Positions 21,553 to 31,402 of a stretch of 64,000 bases of DNA are shown in pieces; position 1 is the first letter of the stretch, and each line of letters begins with the position of its first letter. A program made the translations under genes and the position numbers. The notes beneath the pieces were generated by a model, which worked only from the letters and a program-made list of their open reading frames with translations, was not told the DNA's origin and did not search any database. Source of the stretch: Pyropia yezoensis (lineage: Eukaryota > Rhodophyta > Bangiophyceae > Bangiales > Bangiaceae); the NCBI GenBank assembly GCA_009829735.1, contig CM020619.1, forward strand, positions 11,088,375 through 11,152,374, in the 5' to 3' direction.

Positions 21553-24500
21553 GACGGGCGATGAAAAGGATGAGCGGGAGCGTATGGGCAGCGGCATAGG
21601 GTGCCGTGCCCAAGCTCTTGCTCTTCCGCAGACGCGAAGAAAGCGAACAGCGCCAAGGGAGCGAACGAGGAGGTGGGGGGTAGAACGCGACCAACCGAGA
21701 AGCAAACAGCGCATCTGTACTCGGAAGTACTTTGAGTAGCTTTGATGACTTATATGAATTAGTTTACCTCCACGTCGTGGTGAGACTACCCCGAAAGCAC
21801 CTCATGACTCTACCCATTTTTTTCCCCTGCCGCGAGCCTCGTCGCTCTCGGAAGAAGGGTGCGGCACTCCACCCCATGCGTCAGTGGAGGACTCATTTTT
21901 GCTCATGGGTAGCCTTCCTGGTGATTGTCACGAGCCAGTGTCTTGCTGGGGGGAGCGAAGCCGCCTTGGGGGGACGACGAGAAACGACGTGAGCAAGCTC
22001 TTGGACGCTACCGAAAGGCCTCACACCCTCGAGATGAACAGTGTAGTTCCCAGAGGGATCGGGTGTCTCGGATCCGCACACGCCGAGTCGCCTTTGCCAC
22101 AACCAATACGAGGCCGATATGAATGGTGACCATTGTATGGCCTGCTGGTTTTCACGCGATGCTGCAGAAGTCGCACCCAGTCGACCTCGAGGCAAGGGCC
22201 TGCTCCCTATGAGGTCCTGACAGTGAGGGCGATACTCGACAGCCTCCCGTGCGGTGTCGACCTGGCATGGGGTCAGCATCTGGCTCGTTAAGTCTCCGAC
22301 ACACGAGTCGTCGATGGTGGTGGGATGCATATACGTTTCATCATGCCTTGCTGGAAACAGCAGACGCGCCGGCGTGCCGACAGTGGGTCTCTGTCAACGC
22401 CGGGTGCGAATGTGCCTTCTCCAGAAACCAGCGCTGATTGGCCTCAGTGGACCTTGCCCGTCCTCCGCGAACAAGCTCACGGGCAAATGGACAGCAGGTC
22501 CATCTCGATGTCAACTGTGAGTGACGTTCAATCTACCCACAGACGAACGTTGTGCAGTCCTTGCGCAAGTCAGAATGAATATTGCAGCGGCGAAAGGCTT
22601 TGTATGTTTGAATCCTGTGCCCAAAATATGACCGTGACTTCAACAGCAGAACCCACGATTGGTGGACTGCTCGGTGCACGGAGCGGACATGTTGAGCGAC
22701 CGAGACCCACCCCTGTCGACAGGGGGGGAGACTTGGGGGGTGCCGCCCCGAAAGGGGTCCTCGCCTCTGCCACGGCCATGGCGGCCATGTCTGGCTCCTC
22801 CTTGTCCTCCTCTTCCTCCTCCCCCTCCTCCCCCTCCTCCAACACCTTCCCCTCCTCGGATGTCTCGTTCCGGGCGGGTGGGCGGCCTGACGCCCTCCTG
22901 CCATGGACGTCACCCGCCGAGAGACTTTTCATGCGATCACGTCAAACTCAAAAGCCAGCACTCCTCGACTAATTTTCGCAAGCGCGGCCGCCTCGAGGGG
23001 CGATAAAAAAGGGGCGCAGCCCGACGGACATTTCATACGTCCTGTGCCATCTGCACTCCGAGCTGTACAAGAATAAACTTCAGAACTTCTTTAAGCCCGA
23101 ACGTCCTTTCGTGTCGGACCCTTTCCGTCCCATTCTCGAACACCAGAGCGCAAGTCACTGTCAACGCACCACAACTAATGCGCGAGCCCATTTCCACTGC
23201 CGCGCGACACACGTCGAGGGGGCATTTGTAGTGGACGGTCGTGGCACCTTGTCATGTGCTCGACCGGGCCTCAAGACTGCCTCGCGCCGGCCCATACCAC
23301 CAAACATCTTGCCAGTGCCGCATCAATGGGCGGGAGAGGTGACCTTGAAAAATCTTCCCGCGCCGCGACTCTGCTTTAAACCCCTGCCCCTGCCCCGCCC
23401 GTCCGCCAATCGCACCTGTGGTTCAAGTATGCGGCAAGAACACGGATCGCTGTCGCCACTGGAAAGCGGGCTTTGCGTGGCTGCCGGGGAGGCGGCCACG
23501 CCGACTGCCATCCCCAGCCGCTGTCGGCCACACGCACACCACGCCTCGTCACGGAGGGATAAATGGATGCCTGTTTGTGCTTGGTGTTCAAGGGCGGGGG
23601 GAAGGGCGCTCGGTGCCGCTCCTTCTTCGTGATGTCCACCCCCACCAGTGGGGACCGCAACGTTCCATCCCATGAGCAAGTTCACCTCAAGAGGTCAACT
23701 TGGCAGGGCCTGGCTCGGCCAGTGTTGAAGAAAGCCATGTCCCAAGAATTTGGACGTTGTCGTGCCGACATCCAGCCCGCGGTGCCGGCCGCACGCCTCG
23801 TGCCGTCTGATGGGTGACCTCGAGGCTCGCTGCGGGGGCGCGGTGTCGGCTGCTGGCCACGGAACGAACAGACCCGCCGCCGACCTCCTGCCGGCTTGTG
23901 TGGTGCCACCTAGCGCCGTCCGGCGAATCACACCCATGCAGCAGCGCTGCGCTGGCCTTCGAGACGTGGTCTCGCGGATGGGTTGCATGCGTGTCCTGTG
24001 GGCCGTGCGAGTGTAGTGGGGGTCAGCCGTATGAAAATTGAGTGGCCCAGAGGCCTGCGGATCCGCGTCGCCCCTTCCACGCTCCCCCCAGGCTCTCAGC
24101 TCGCAGAGGACCCCCTCCCGGGGGCCACACGCCTGGCTGCCGTGTGCCCCTACCGTCTTATTTGGGAGTCCCTCCCACTTTCCTTTGAGACCGAGGTTAC
24201 TTTATTGTTTGTGTAGGCCCTCCCGCCCCCCCCCGGGGGCTCCCCCCCCACTACAACCGCGGCAGCGGGCTCAGGACTGAGATTCCGCCTCGACAATCCG
24301 CACCGCGCACTGAAACAGACAACCATGATAGCGGGGAGCGTTCGCGGAAGGGCTCAACACCGTTCCCTGCTTGACACATCCGGACCGCATTCCCAGTGAA
24401 GAAAACCAGGTGGCCGCCAACCGTGATTGGACGATGGAGAGCGGAAGGCCTTGTGGGTACTGTAGTGGCTGGTGGTGCGGGCGGGGGCGGGTGCGCGGCC

Positions 24501-26594
24501 GCGCGCCGGCAGCACACGAGTGCGTAGTACCGTCATCAGCTCCCCACCGGTGGCGTGCGTGCGGCACGCGGCACGCAACAAGCGGACAGCCCCCCCCCGC
24601 GGCCCACCCCCTATTCCGTTCCGCTGGGCCCTCCCCGGTCGCGCATCGTTCCCCCCGCCGCGCACCCTTCCCCCCCACCCTCGCGCGGGCGCCGTCAAGA
24701 ACCTGCTGCACCCCGCTCCATCCACCCACTCGCGCAGGCCCCGCAGGCACCATGTTGTTTGTTCCCCATTTGCGGCTGTTTTTTGTTCTTGCTGGTTTCT
24801 TTTCTCTCGCTCCACCCCCCCCCACCACCCCATGTGGCCCCTCTACCCTCCACTGCTCGCTCACCCACACCCTGCGTTTCCTGACACGCCGCGCCTCCCC
24901 AGGCCAGTCTGTCCCATTTTTGCAAACAGGCAAGGGGGGGACCCCTCCCCACGCTCGCCGTGGGCAACCCCACCCACCCCTTTGGACGTGCGACGAGAGC
25001 GTGGCCGCCAGGCGAGTCGGATGGCGACGCGCTCCTCCCGCCCTCCCCCACCACCCTCCCCCCCTGCCACACCCCGTTCGACTGCCCCCGCGTGCACGTT
25101 GGGCGGGTCTTTGGCCTTGGCAGCACGGCGAGTGCCCTGGGTTTGCCCATCCCCCCCATCCACACCCTCTCGCCCAGTGCCGCGCGCGCGCGCCACCCCG
25201 TTCCCACCGCCGTCGCCCACTGACGCGCTGCCACAGACAACGGCCGCAGCGGTCGGTGTCCCCCCCCACCACCCCTCCCACCACCCCCCCTACCACCACC
25301 CCCCCTGCCTGAGCCCACCGGCGGCGGCGGCTGCCAGCGCGCCCACCCCCCCTCCCCCCTTCCCCCTCACCCCCACCGCCAACCTCCGTTTCGTTCCTCC
25401 CCCGACGCACACTCACGCTCACACCCCCCTCCCCCCCACCACCACGCCCACTCCCCCGTGTGCCGTGCCTCCTGTCCCCGTGTGGCATTCCCTGCGGAGA
25501 GGGGCGAGCCCTGCCTACCTCCCTACCTACCCACTCCCCCCCTTCTCCCTTCCCCCTTCCCCCTTCCCCCCCACCTTTGCGGCGCCCACGCGCCGTTCCC
25601 CACCCCTGTTTGCGGCGGGCTCTTCTCGCGGACGTCGTCGGTCCGTCGACCCGTCCCGTCTCCCCCCCCCCGCCCTCTAGTCGCCCACGGTCGTGTAAGC
25701 GTGGCTTGGTGGCGCGGCGCGTCCCCCACTCCCCCCCCGCCCACCCGCCCGCCCGCCCTCCCGCTTGACCGCCCCGCCACCCCCCCTGGTCATTGACGGT
25801 CGTCATTGACGGTCATTGACGGGGCTCTCGTACCCCCCTGCGCCGCGCGCTCCCTGCCGCGGCTGCTGCTGCTGTTCGTTTTTTTTTTTTTTTCCTTGAC
25901 CGGTGGTGCTGCACGGCCTCCCCTCCCTCCTCCCTCCCCCTTCCACGCTAAGCCCTGGTGTTTCCCCTTTTTTTCGCTGTCTTTCTTCCCCACCGTGCCG
26001 ACGTGAGGGTGGGTGGTGCCGCCGTCCTCCACCCACTCCCCCCGCCACACACACACACGCCCGCCTGCCGGGGGTGCGCGACGCTCCTTGCGGCATCACC
26101 CCCCCCCCCCCCCCCCCCCCTGACCGTTGTGGAACGTCGCTCGACGCAGAGGGGGGGGGGGAAGGAGGGGGGGGGTGGTCTGGTCTGGGCGCCGGGGGAC
26201 GGCGGGGACACTTCCCCATCACCGGCAGGGTCCCCCCCAGCCGCGGCGGCCGACGCCACCCCGCTAGACGCGCCCCCTACGCGGGAGTGGAGCCGCGCCA
26301 GACGTGTCGGCCGCCGACGGGGGGGCTGGTGGCAGCTGGCAGCTGGCAGCGGCGGGCGTGGTGCACCCCCCCCCCCGCCCACCTCCTACCCGCTCCTACC
26401 CCCACGCCTCGGCGCTCCCGGCTTGCCAGTCCTCCTCCCCCGCGGGCGCCGCAGCGCCACCCGCCCTCACCACACCACTCGCTCCCCCGGGCCGCGCACG
26501 CCGCGGCAACTGCGCGCGCACACTCTCGCGGGACGCACGGCGGGAGGGGGGGAGAGGAGGAGGAGGAGTGGGCGACGGCGGAGTGGTGGGGTGC
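21553..26594. other. Long intergenic stretch; AT-richer block at 21.7-24.2 kb, then C-rich DNA
   Basis: The block 21700-24220 has a more balanced composition and no coding frame that I can support. It may be degraded repeat DNA. At 23002-23077 a TATA-like GATAAAAAAGG is followed 65 bp later by AATAAA, a spacing reminiscent of an LTR or a compact promoter. From 24220 to 26590 the DNA is C-rich on the plus strand, with poly-C runs (C20 near 26101) and no recognisable domain in the long mirrored frames. Confidence 0.5.
25788..25822. repeat. Triple GTCATTGACGG repeat
   Basis: The word TCATTGACGG occurs three times in tandem within 35 bp, about 800 bp upstream of the TATA box of the zinc-finger gene. 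It could be a factor-binding cluster; that is inference. Confidence 0.5.
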
Positions 26595-26600
26595 TATATA
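26595..26600 (+). promoter_or_regulatory. Probable TATA box of the C2H2 zinc-finger gene
   Basis: TATATA in a GC-rich surround (GGTGCTATATAGGCGC) lies 304 bases upstream of the ATG at 26904. It is the only strong TATA-like word in this promoter region. Transcription would begin near 26625-26630, leaving a leader of about 275 bases. Confidence 0.5.
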
Positions 26601-26903
26601 GGCGCGGTGGCTGTTGCGGGGGAGGGACTGCTCGCCCGGGTGGTGGCGGCACGCGACGCGACGCGACGCGGTGGTGGTGACACGCCCCTCTCCCCTTTTC
26701 GGCGTTCCCTCCTTCCAACCCACCCCTATCCACCTACCCACCCACCCACCCACCAACCCACCCGCCCACCCACCCACCACCCCCGCCCCACCCCCGCCTT
26801 TGCAACGGCCGGCCGCTCCACTCCCCCCGCACCGCCCAAGCGGCGGCGGGTGCGTGGGTGGTCCCCCTCCCCGCCCTCCCCCCCCCACCCCCTGCTCTCC
26901 ACC

Positions 26904-28643
26904 ATGACGTCGCTGTCGTCACCGCCACCGGCGGTGGCCGCGGCGCCCCACCGCGCCGCCGCGGCCGCTGTCACAGCCCCCGCCCCTGCCTCCGCCCCCC
27001 CCCCCCGCCCGTCGGCGGGAAAGATGCGCATTGACTTTTTGACGCTCCCGGCCGAGGACACGCCGGCAACGTCGTCGGCGATGGGCATGGGCGCGGCCGG
27101 CCGGCGGTCGCCGCCCCTCCCCCGCCTCGGCGCCCTGCCCCGCCTGTCGCCGCTGTCGCCACTGTCGGCCGCGGCGGCGGCGTCGGCGGCCGCGGCGCAC
27201 CCACCGGCGGCTGGGCCCTACCCGTCGCCACGCGGGGCGTTGGTGTTTGGCGCAAGCGGCGGCGGCGGCGGCGGTGGTGCGCCCTCCCCGCCCCTGTTGA
27301 GGCCGCTCCCGTCGTCATCTTCGTCCATCACGTCGGCGCGCATCGGGCCGTGGGTGGGGCCACCGCCGCCGTCGACGGGGGCGTCGGCCATGGCGGGCCC
27401 CCTCACACTGCCACCCCGGTGGGCCAAGGGCGGTGTTGCGGCGGCCTCGTCGGCGGCCGCCGTGGCCGTGAGCGGCCCGGGGGGAATGGGCGGCGGGCGC
27501 GATGAGATCTCGCCTCGGGGCATTATGGATGCGCCCCACGCGTTTCCGTCGCCACGCCGCGGCGCGGCCGCTGGCGGTGGCGAGGAGGAGGACGTTAGCG
27601 GTGGCTGTGGTGGCGGCGGCGGCGCCGTGTCGGACGGCTCGGACGTGCTGGCGTGGCACCAAGCACCGCCATACGCTGCGTACGCGGCGTCTGGCAGCGG
27701 CGGTGGTGGTGCCCTCTACGCCCACCACCCCCATTCCCAGGGTCGGTTGCACGGTGGGTATGGTCCGCCGGGTGGCGGCATGGGGGGCGGCCCGCTGCTG
27801 ACGCCAATGGGCGGTGGCGCCCCCCTACCCCTGGGCGTTGCCCGCGGCATGGTGGGCGGCGGCGGCGTTGGCGTTGGTGGTGGCGTTGGTGGTGGTGGCG
27901 GCGGCGGCTGTGGGGGCATGGGCATCCTGCCCAGGCCGTTTACGTGCAACAAGTGTGGAAAAAAGCTGCGCAAGAAGGAGCACCTTAAGCGGCACGTGCA
28001 GCTCATCCACGAGCGCCGCCGGCCATACGGGTGTGCCATTTGTGTGGTGGCGTTTGGGACCAAGCAGAACCTCCAGACGCACCTGATGACCAAGGTCCAC
28101 AGCCGCCGGGCGGCGGCGGCCGCCGAGGAGGAGATGGGTGGTGGCGGTGGCGGCGGTGTCGGCGGTGACAGTAGCAGCGGCGGTGGCGGCGCGCTCCTCC
28201 ACCGGGGGGGGATGGGCGGCCCCCTGGGGGGGGGACACCTGCTTGGTCCAATGGCTGACGGCAGAGGAGGCGCCGGCGCGATGCGCATGGCGCCGCTGGG
28301 GGGTGCCGACATGGCAGGCATGGCTGCCGGCTGGGCCAGCGGCGGCGGTGGCGGCGGCAGCGGCTACCGCCTCGGTGCCCCCCCGCCCTCGGAAGGGGGC
28401 TTGATGCGCGGGCCGCCGGGGCTGTATGGGGTTCCCCCAGCGTCGGCGGCGGCTGCGGGGCGGCATCCCCCACCCCCGCCCCACCGCTATCTGGTCGGCG
28501 AGGCCGCGCCCATCGGCCTGGCGGGGGGCCTTTCCGGTCGGGGAAGCGGCGGCGCGTATGGGCACCCCCACCCGCCAGAGAGCGGCGGCCGCGCGCCGGG
28601 AATGATGCCCTACCGCCCTAACCACGAGGCTCTCAGGCGATGA
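26904..28643 (+). CDS. C2H2 zinc-finger protein, two fingers in a Gly/Ala/Pro-rich background
   Basis: The protein has 579 residues, probably nuclear and nucleic-acid binding. Residues about 345-403 hold two adjacent fingers. The first is RPFTCNKCGKKLRKKEHLKR with two following His (C-x2-C-x12-H-x4-H). The second is YGCAICVVAFGTKQNLQTH (C-x2-C-x12-H-x5-H). They are joined by the linker ERRRPY, like the canonical TGEKPY linker. Everything else is low-complexity, with Gly runs before and after the fingers. The only non-repetitive patch is KMRIDFLTLP near residue 40. The ATG context CCACCATGA is good, and the frame is open further upstream through repetitive DNA. The stop is TGA. Target and role cannot be inferred. 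Confidence 0.75.
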   Translation: MTSLSSPPPAVAAAPHRAAAAAVTAPAPASAPPPRPSAGKMRIDFLTLPAEDTPATSSAMGMGAAGRRSPPLPRLGALPRLSPLSPLSAAAAASAAAAHPPAAGPYPSPRGALVFGASGGGGGGGAPSPPLLRPLPSSSSSITSARIGPWVGPPPPSTGASAMAGPLTLPPRWAKGGVAAASSAAAVAVSGPGGMGGGRDEISPRGIMDAPHAFPSPRRGAAAGGGEEEDVSGGCGGGGGAVSDGSDVLAWHQAPPYAAYAASGSGGGGALYAHHPHSQGRLHGGYGPPGGGMGGGPLLTPMGGGAPLPLGVARGMVGGGGVGVGGGVGGGGGGGCGGMGILPRPFTCNKCGKKLRKKEHLKRHVQLIHERRRPYGCAICVVAFGTKQNLQTHLMTKVHSRRAAAAAEEEMGGGGGGGVGGDSSSGGGGALLHRGGMGGPLGGGHLLGPMADGRGGAGAMRMAPLGGADMAGMAAGWASGGGGGGSGYRLGAPPPSEGGLMRGPPGLYGVPPASAAAAGRHPPPPPHRYLVGEAAPIGLAGGLSGRGSGGAYGHPHPPESGGRAPGMMPYRPNHEALRR

Positions 28644-29953
28644 GAGGGGGTTGGGGGGGGGGGCGCAGTGGGCATGCCCGTTTCCCCCCTCCCGACCCCC
28701 GTAGGAGGGGAGATCGTCAAAGGGGCTGTGGGGGAGTGCACGTGACGTTAACGTCTTGTTTCTTTTGTTTGTTTGTTGCGTTCTCTTGTATTGATCACTC
28801 ATTGTTATTGTGTCTTTGTTGTTTTATTCCGTCCCTTTGCCGGCCCCCTTTGACCACCAGCCCGTCACGGTGTGTGTGTCGGCACCTACCAACACGCAAC
28901 CCCCCAGTCGCCAGCCGCTGCGCGTCACGTGCCGTTTCCCGCGCACGCCACCCCGTCCCACCGCCAAGGGGTGGTCGTTGGGACGCAGACACCACAACGA
29001 CAAAAATGAAAAGGGGCAGGGCAGAGGCAATGTGAGACACGCGGCACACCCAGGGGGCCCCCCATCCGCCCCCGGTCGCACACGCCGCGGTGGTGGCGCA
29101 CTCGCCGGCGGGCGTGCCAGCGCCGTCCGAGACCGTGCCCCCCCACCACCACTGCCGGCCTCGGGGCCCCTCCCTCGCCCCCCCCCCTCCCCGCCCCCAA
29201 CGCGGCAGTAGCCGCCGCCAGAGAGGCGGGGGCCGGCGTAGAAAGAAGAAAAAAAATGGGGGGGGAGAAAATGGGGGGGGGGGCCAGGGGGTGCCCATTT
29301 GGGACGAGCCCGCAGCTCGCCCGCCAGCCCCCGGCGAGTGGGAGGGCGAGCGGCCGGGAAGGCGCGGACGGGGAGCCACCCCCCTCCCTCTCCTCTCTCC
29401 TCTCCTCCCCCCCCCCCCCACGGCTGGCGGTGGCGGGGGTCTAGTGTCTACCGGGTCCGCCCACGGCCGCCCCGCGGGACGGCGGCCAGGTGTCTGGCAC
29501 CCGCCCGTCGGCGGTCGGCGGAGACGCGGTGGCGCGGCCGCGCCGGCCACGGGGGCAGCCTGATTGCCCACTGGTGAGCGGCGGGTGGGGGGGGGAGGGG
29601 GGGGGGGCGCTGCATGCATGGGAGAGGACACTGCATGCATGGGGGCCTCATGCAGACCAGGCCAGCGGCAGCGGCCGTGTGCCTTCTGCCCCCCGCCGTC
29701 GCCGAGAGGGAGGGCGGTCCTCTGGAGAGGGGCAGAGGAGCCCCCCTCCCGCCCACCCGCCCACCCCCCCCATTACGCCATCTTCCAGCATGGCACGGTC
29801 CGCCGGCCACGCTCACGGCCGCGGCCGCCGCACCTACCCGGACGGACCTTGCAGTCCACCCCACCGATGGAAATGGACCATAATTGAAGTGATATTCAAC
29901 GTAATTGTCCACGTGTTGACCACGCCCCGGATCCCGGATCACCGCGACTGAGC
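28644..29953. other. Intergenic, no gene seen
   Basis: It begins with a T-rich stretch (28750-28830) that is a plausible 3' UTR of the zinc-finger gene. GC-rich mirrored frames follow. Near 29870 the DNA becomes AT-richer and leads into a MITE. Confidence 0.5.
29610..29643. repeat. Two CTGCATGCATGGG repeats
   Basis: The 13 bp word containing CATGCATG, identical to plant RY elements, occurs twice 21 bp apart. Any regulatory meaning is speculative. Confidence 0.4.
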
Positions 29954-30076
29954 TATAGTGCGTCCCCTAAAACGTGGACGTGCTCGTGTCGTGATCATGT
30001 CAAGTATCGGCCACTGGACCAATCAAACCCACACTGCACGACCCGTGCACGTCCACTTTTTACGGGACGCACAATA
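29954..30076. mobile_element. Foldback MITE with ~39 bp inverted ends and TA duplication
   Basis: The left arm GTGCGTCCCCTAAAACGTGG (from 29958) and the right arm (inverted, to about 30072) match over about 39 bp with only about six differences. Both end at TA (29954-29955 and 30075-30076), the Tc1/mariner-superfamily target. The unpaired centre is ~45 bp and non-coding. No autonomous partner with these ends is in the window. The 61.1 kb Tc1 element has different termini. Confidence 0.75.
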
Positions 30077-30127
30077 AGGTGCCATCGCCGACGAAGCCGC
30101 CGTGGCCTGCCCTGTGTCGCCACCCAC

Positions 30128-30287
30128 ATCGTCTGTTCCCACCAGAAGTCCATCGAGTCCCCTCGAAGCCCCTCGAGTCCCATCGACCCATCGAAGGCTG
30201 CTTTCGATGGGCGTTTCCAGCCCCTCGAGAATCCCATCGAAGACCCGTTTTCGATGAGACCCTCGACGGGGCCACGTCCAACTGCGC
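30128..30287. repeat. Cluster of CCCATCGA/CTCGAGGGG-type boxes, copy 1
   Basis: The DNA starts with ATCGTCTGTTCCCACCAGAAG and continues with about ten degenerate 8-12 bp units of the form CCCATCGA, CCCTCGA or TCGATGGG. The same start and box set occurs inverted at about 41081-41252. The boxes are partly palindromic. Confidence 0.65.
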
Positions 30288-30537
30288 ACTGACTGCTCGG
30301 TGGGCTTTTCTCGGGTTTCTGAAAAACCCATCTCGGGACATCCGAAAGACGCGAGTGTGTGCCATCTGCGACCCCACTCATTGGCCAGACTTGAGCTGTC
30401 AGCAGCAGGCCGTCGGCCGCTCGACTTCGCTGTGGCTCGTGCACCCAACTCGTCGAGGTCACCGAACCCACGCGCACTGAGGCTTGTGTCCGTGACCACG
30501 TTGACGTCGTAGCTGCTTCCGCTGCACTTGATATCGG

Positions 30538-31227
30538 ATGGAGCCCCACTCTGCTGCCGCGGGTGCCGCGGTGGTGGCCACCTCGGCGGCCGCAGCCGTC
30601 GCCGCGGCGCCGGCGGACGTGGGGGTCGCGATGACGGTGCCGCCCCTGCAGTGGCCGCCACCGCACTACCCCGCGCCGAAGCTGGAAGCGCCGCAGACAG
30701 TGGCTGACGCTGTTGCCGCGGCGGTGGCCACCTCGGCGGCCGCAGCCGTCGCCGCGGCGCCGGCGGACGTGGGGGTCGCGATGACGGTGCCGCCCCTGCA
30801 CTGGCCGCCACCGCACTACCCCGCGCCGAAGCTGGAAGCACCGCAGACTATGGCTGACGCTGTTGCCGCGGCGGTGGCCACCTCGGCGGCCGCAGCCGTC
30901 GCCGCGGCGCCGGCGGACGTGGGGGTCGCGATGTCGGTGCCGCCCCTGCAGTGGCCGCCACCGCACTACCCCACGCCGAAGCTGGAAGCGCTGCAGACTG
31001 TGGCTGACGCTGTTGCCGCGGCGGTGGCCGCCTCTGCGGCCGCGGCCATGGCGGCTACGTCGGTGGACGACGGGGCCTCGGTGCCTCCGTCGCAGTTCAT
31101 GTGGATGCTTCCCCTCGACCCCGCGCCGAAGCTGGACACGCCGCAGACTGTCGACGTTGGGGCCTCCGTGCTCGTGCTGCCCCCGCACTATCCCCCGGTG
31201 CGCGGCGAGTCACGTCCCTTGGTTTGA
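30538..31227 (+). CDS. Ala/Pro-rich protein made of ~50-residue repeats
   Basis: A 229-residue frame contains three near-identical 50-residue units, each with VATSAAAAVAAAPADVGVAM, then VPPLQWPPPHYPAPKLEAPQ, followed by a diverged fourth and a fragment. The DNA unit is exactly 150 bp (30571-31020). Substitutions between units are mostly conservative, and the frame stays open through the diverged fourth unit, which favours this strand. The opposite strand is also open (Arg-rich), so coding status is not certain. No known domain. It lies between a box cluster and the DDE transposon. Confidence 0.45.
   Translation: MEPHSAAAGAAVVATSAAAAVAAAPADVGVAMTVPPLQWPPPHYPAPKLEAPQTVADAVAAAVATSAAAAVAAAPADVGVAMTVPPLHWPPPHYPAPKLEAPQTMADAVAAAVATSAAAAVAAAPADVGVAMSVPPLQWPPPHYPTPKLEALQTVADAVAAAVAASAAAAMAATSVDDGASVPPSQFMWMLPLDPAPKLDTPQTVDVGASVLVLPPHYPPVRGESRPLV
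30571..31020. repeat. 150 bp minisatellite, three copies plus a diverged fourth
   Basis: Units begin at 30571, 30721 and 30871, with a partial one from 31021. They are identical except for a handful of substitutions, which implies recent duplication or homogenisation. Confidence 0.85.
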
Positions 31228-31402
31228 CCAATGGTATCTGTCCTAGAAAGTTCGTATAGATGGACAGGGAGGACATGCGGGGGGAGGGTCCATGGCGCAC
31301 TGGTGGTAGGGTGCGCATCCTGTGACTGCACCTCCCCCCCTGCAAAGTGTCGTCCTTGACTGAGCAGAAGTGAAACAAACTAAACAGAAGCTAATAGAAG
31401 TG

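Noticed and set aside
24271-25806. 511-codon minus-strand open frame
   Set aside because: Gly/Arg-rich mirror of C-rich low-complexity DNA, with no domain and equally open frames opposite.
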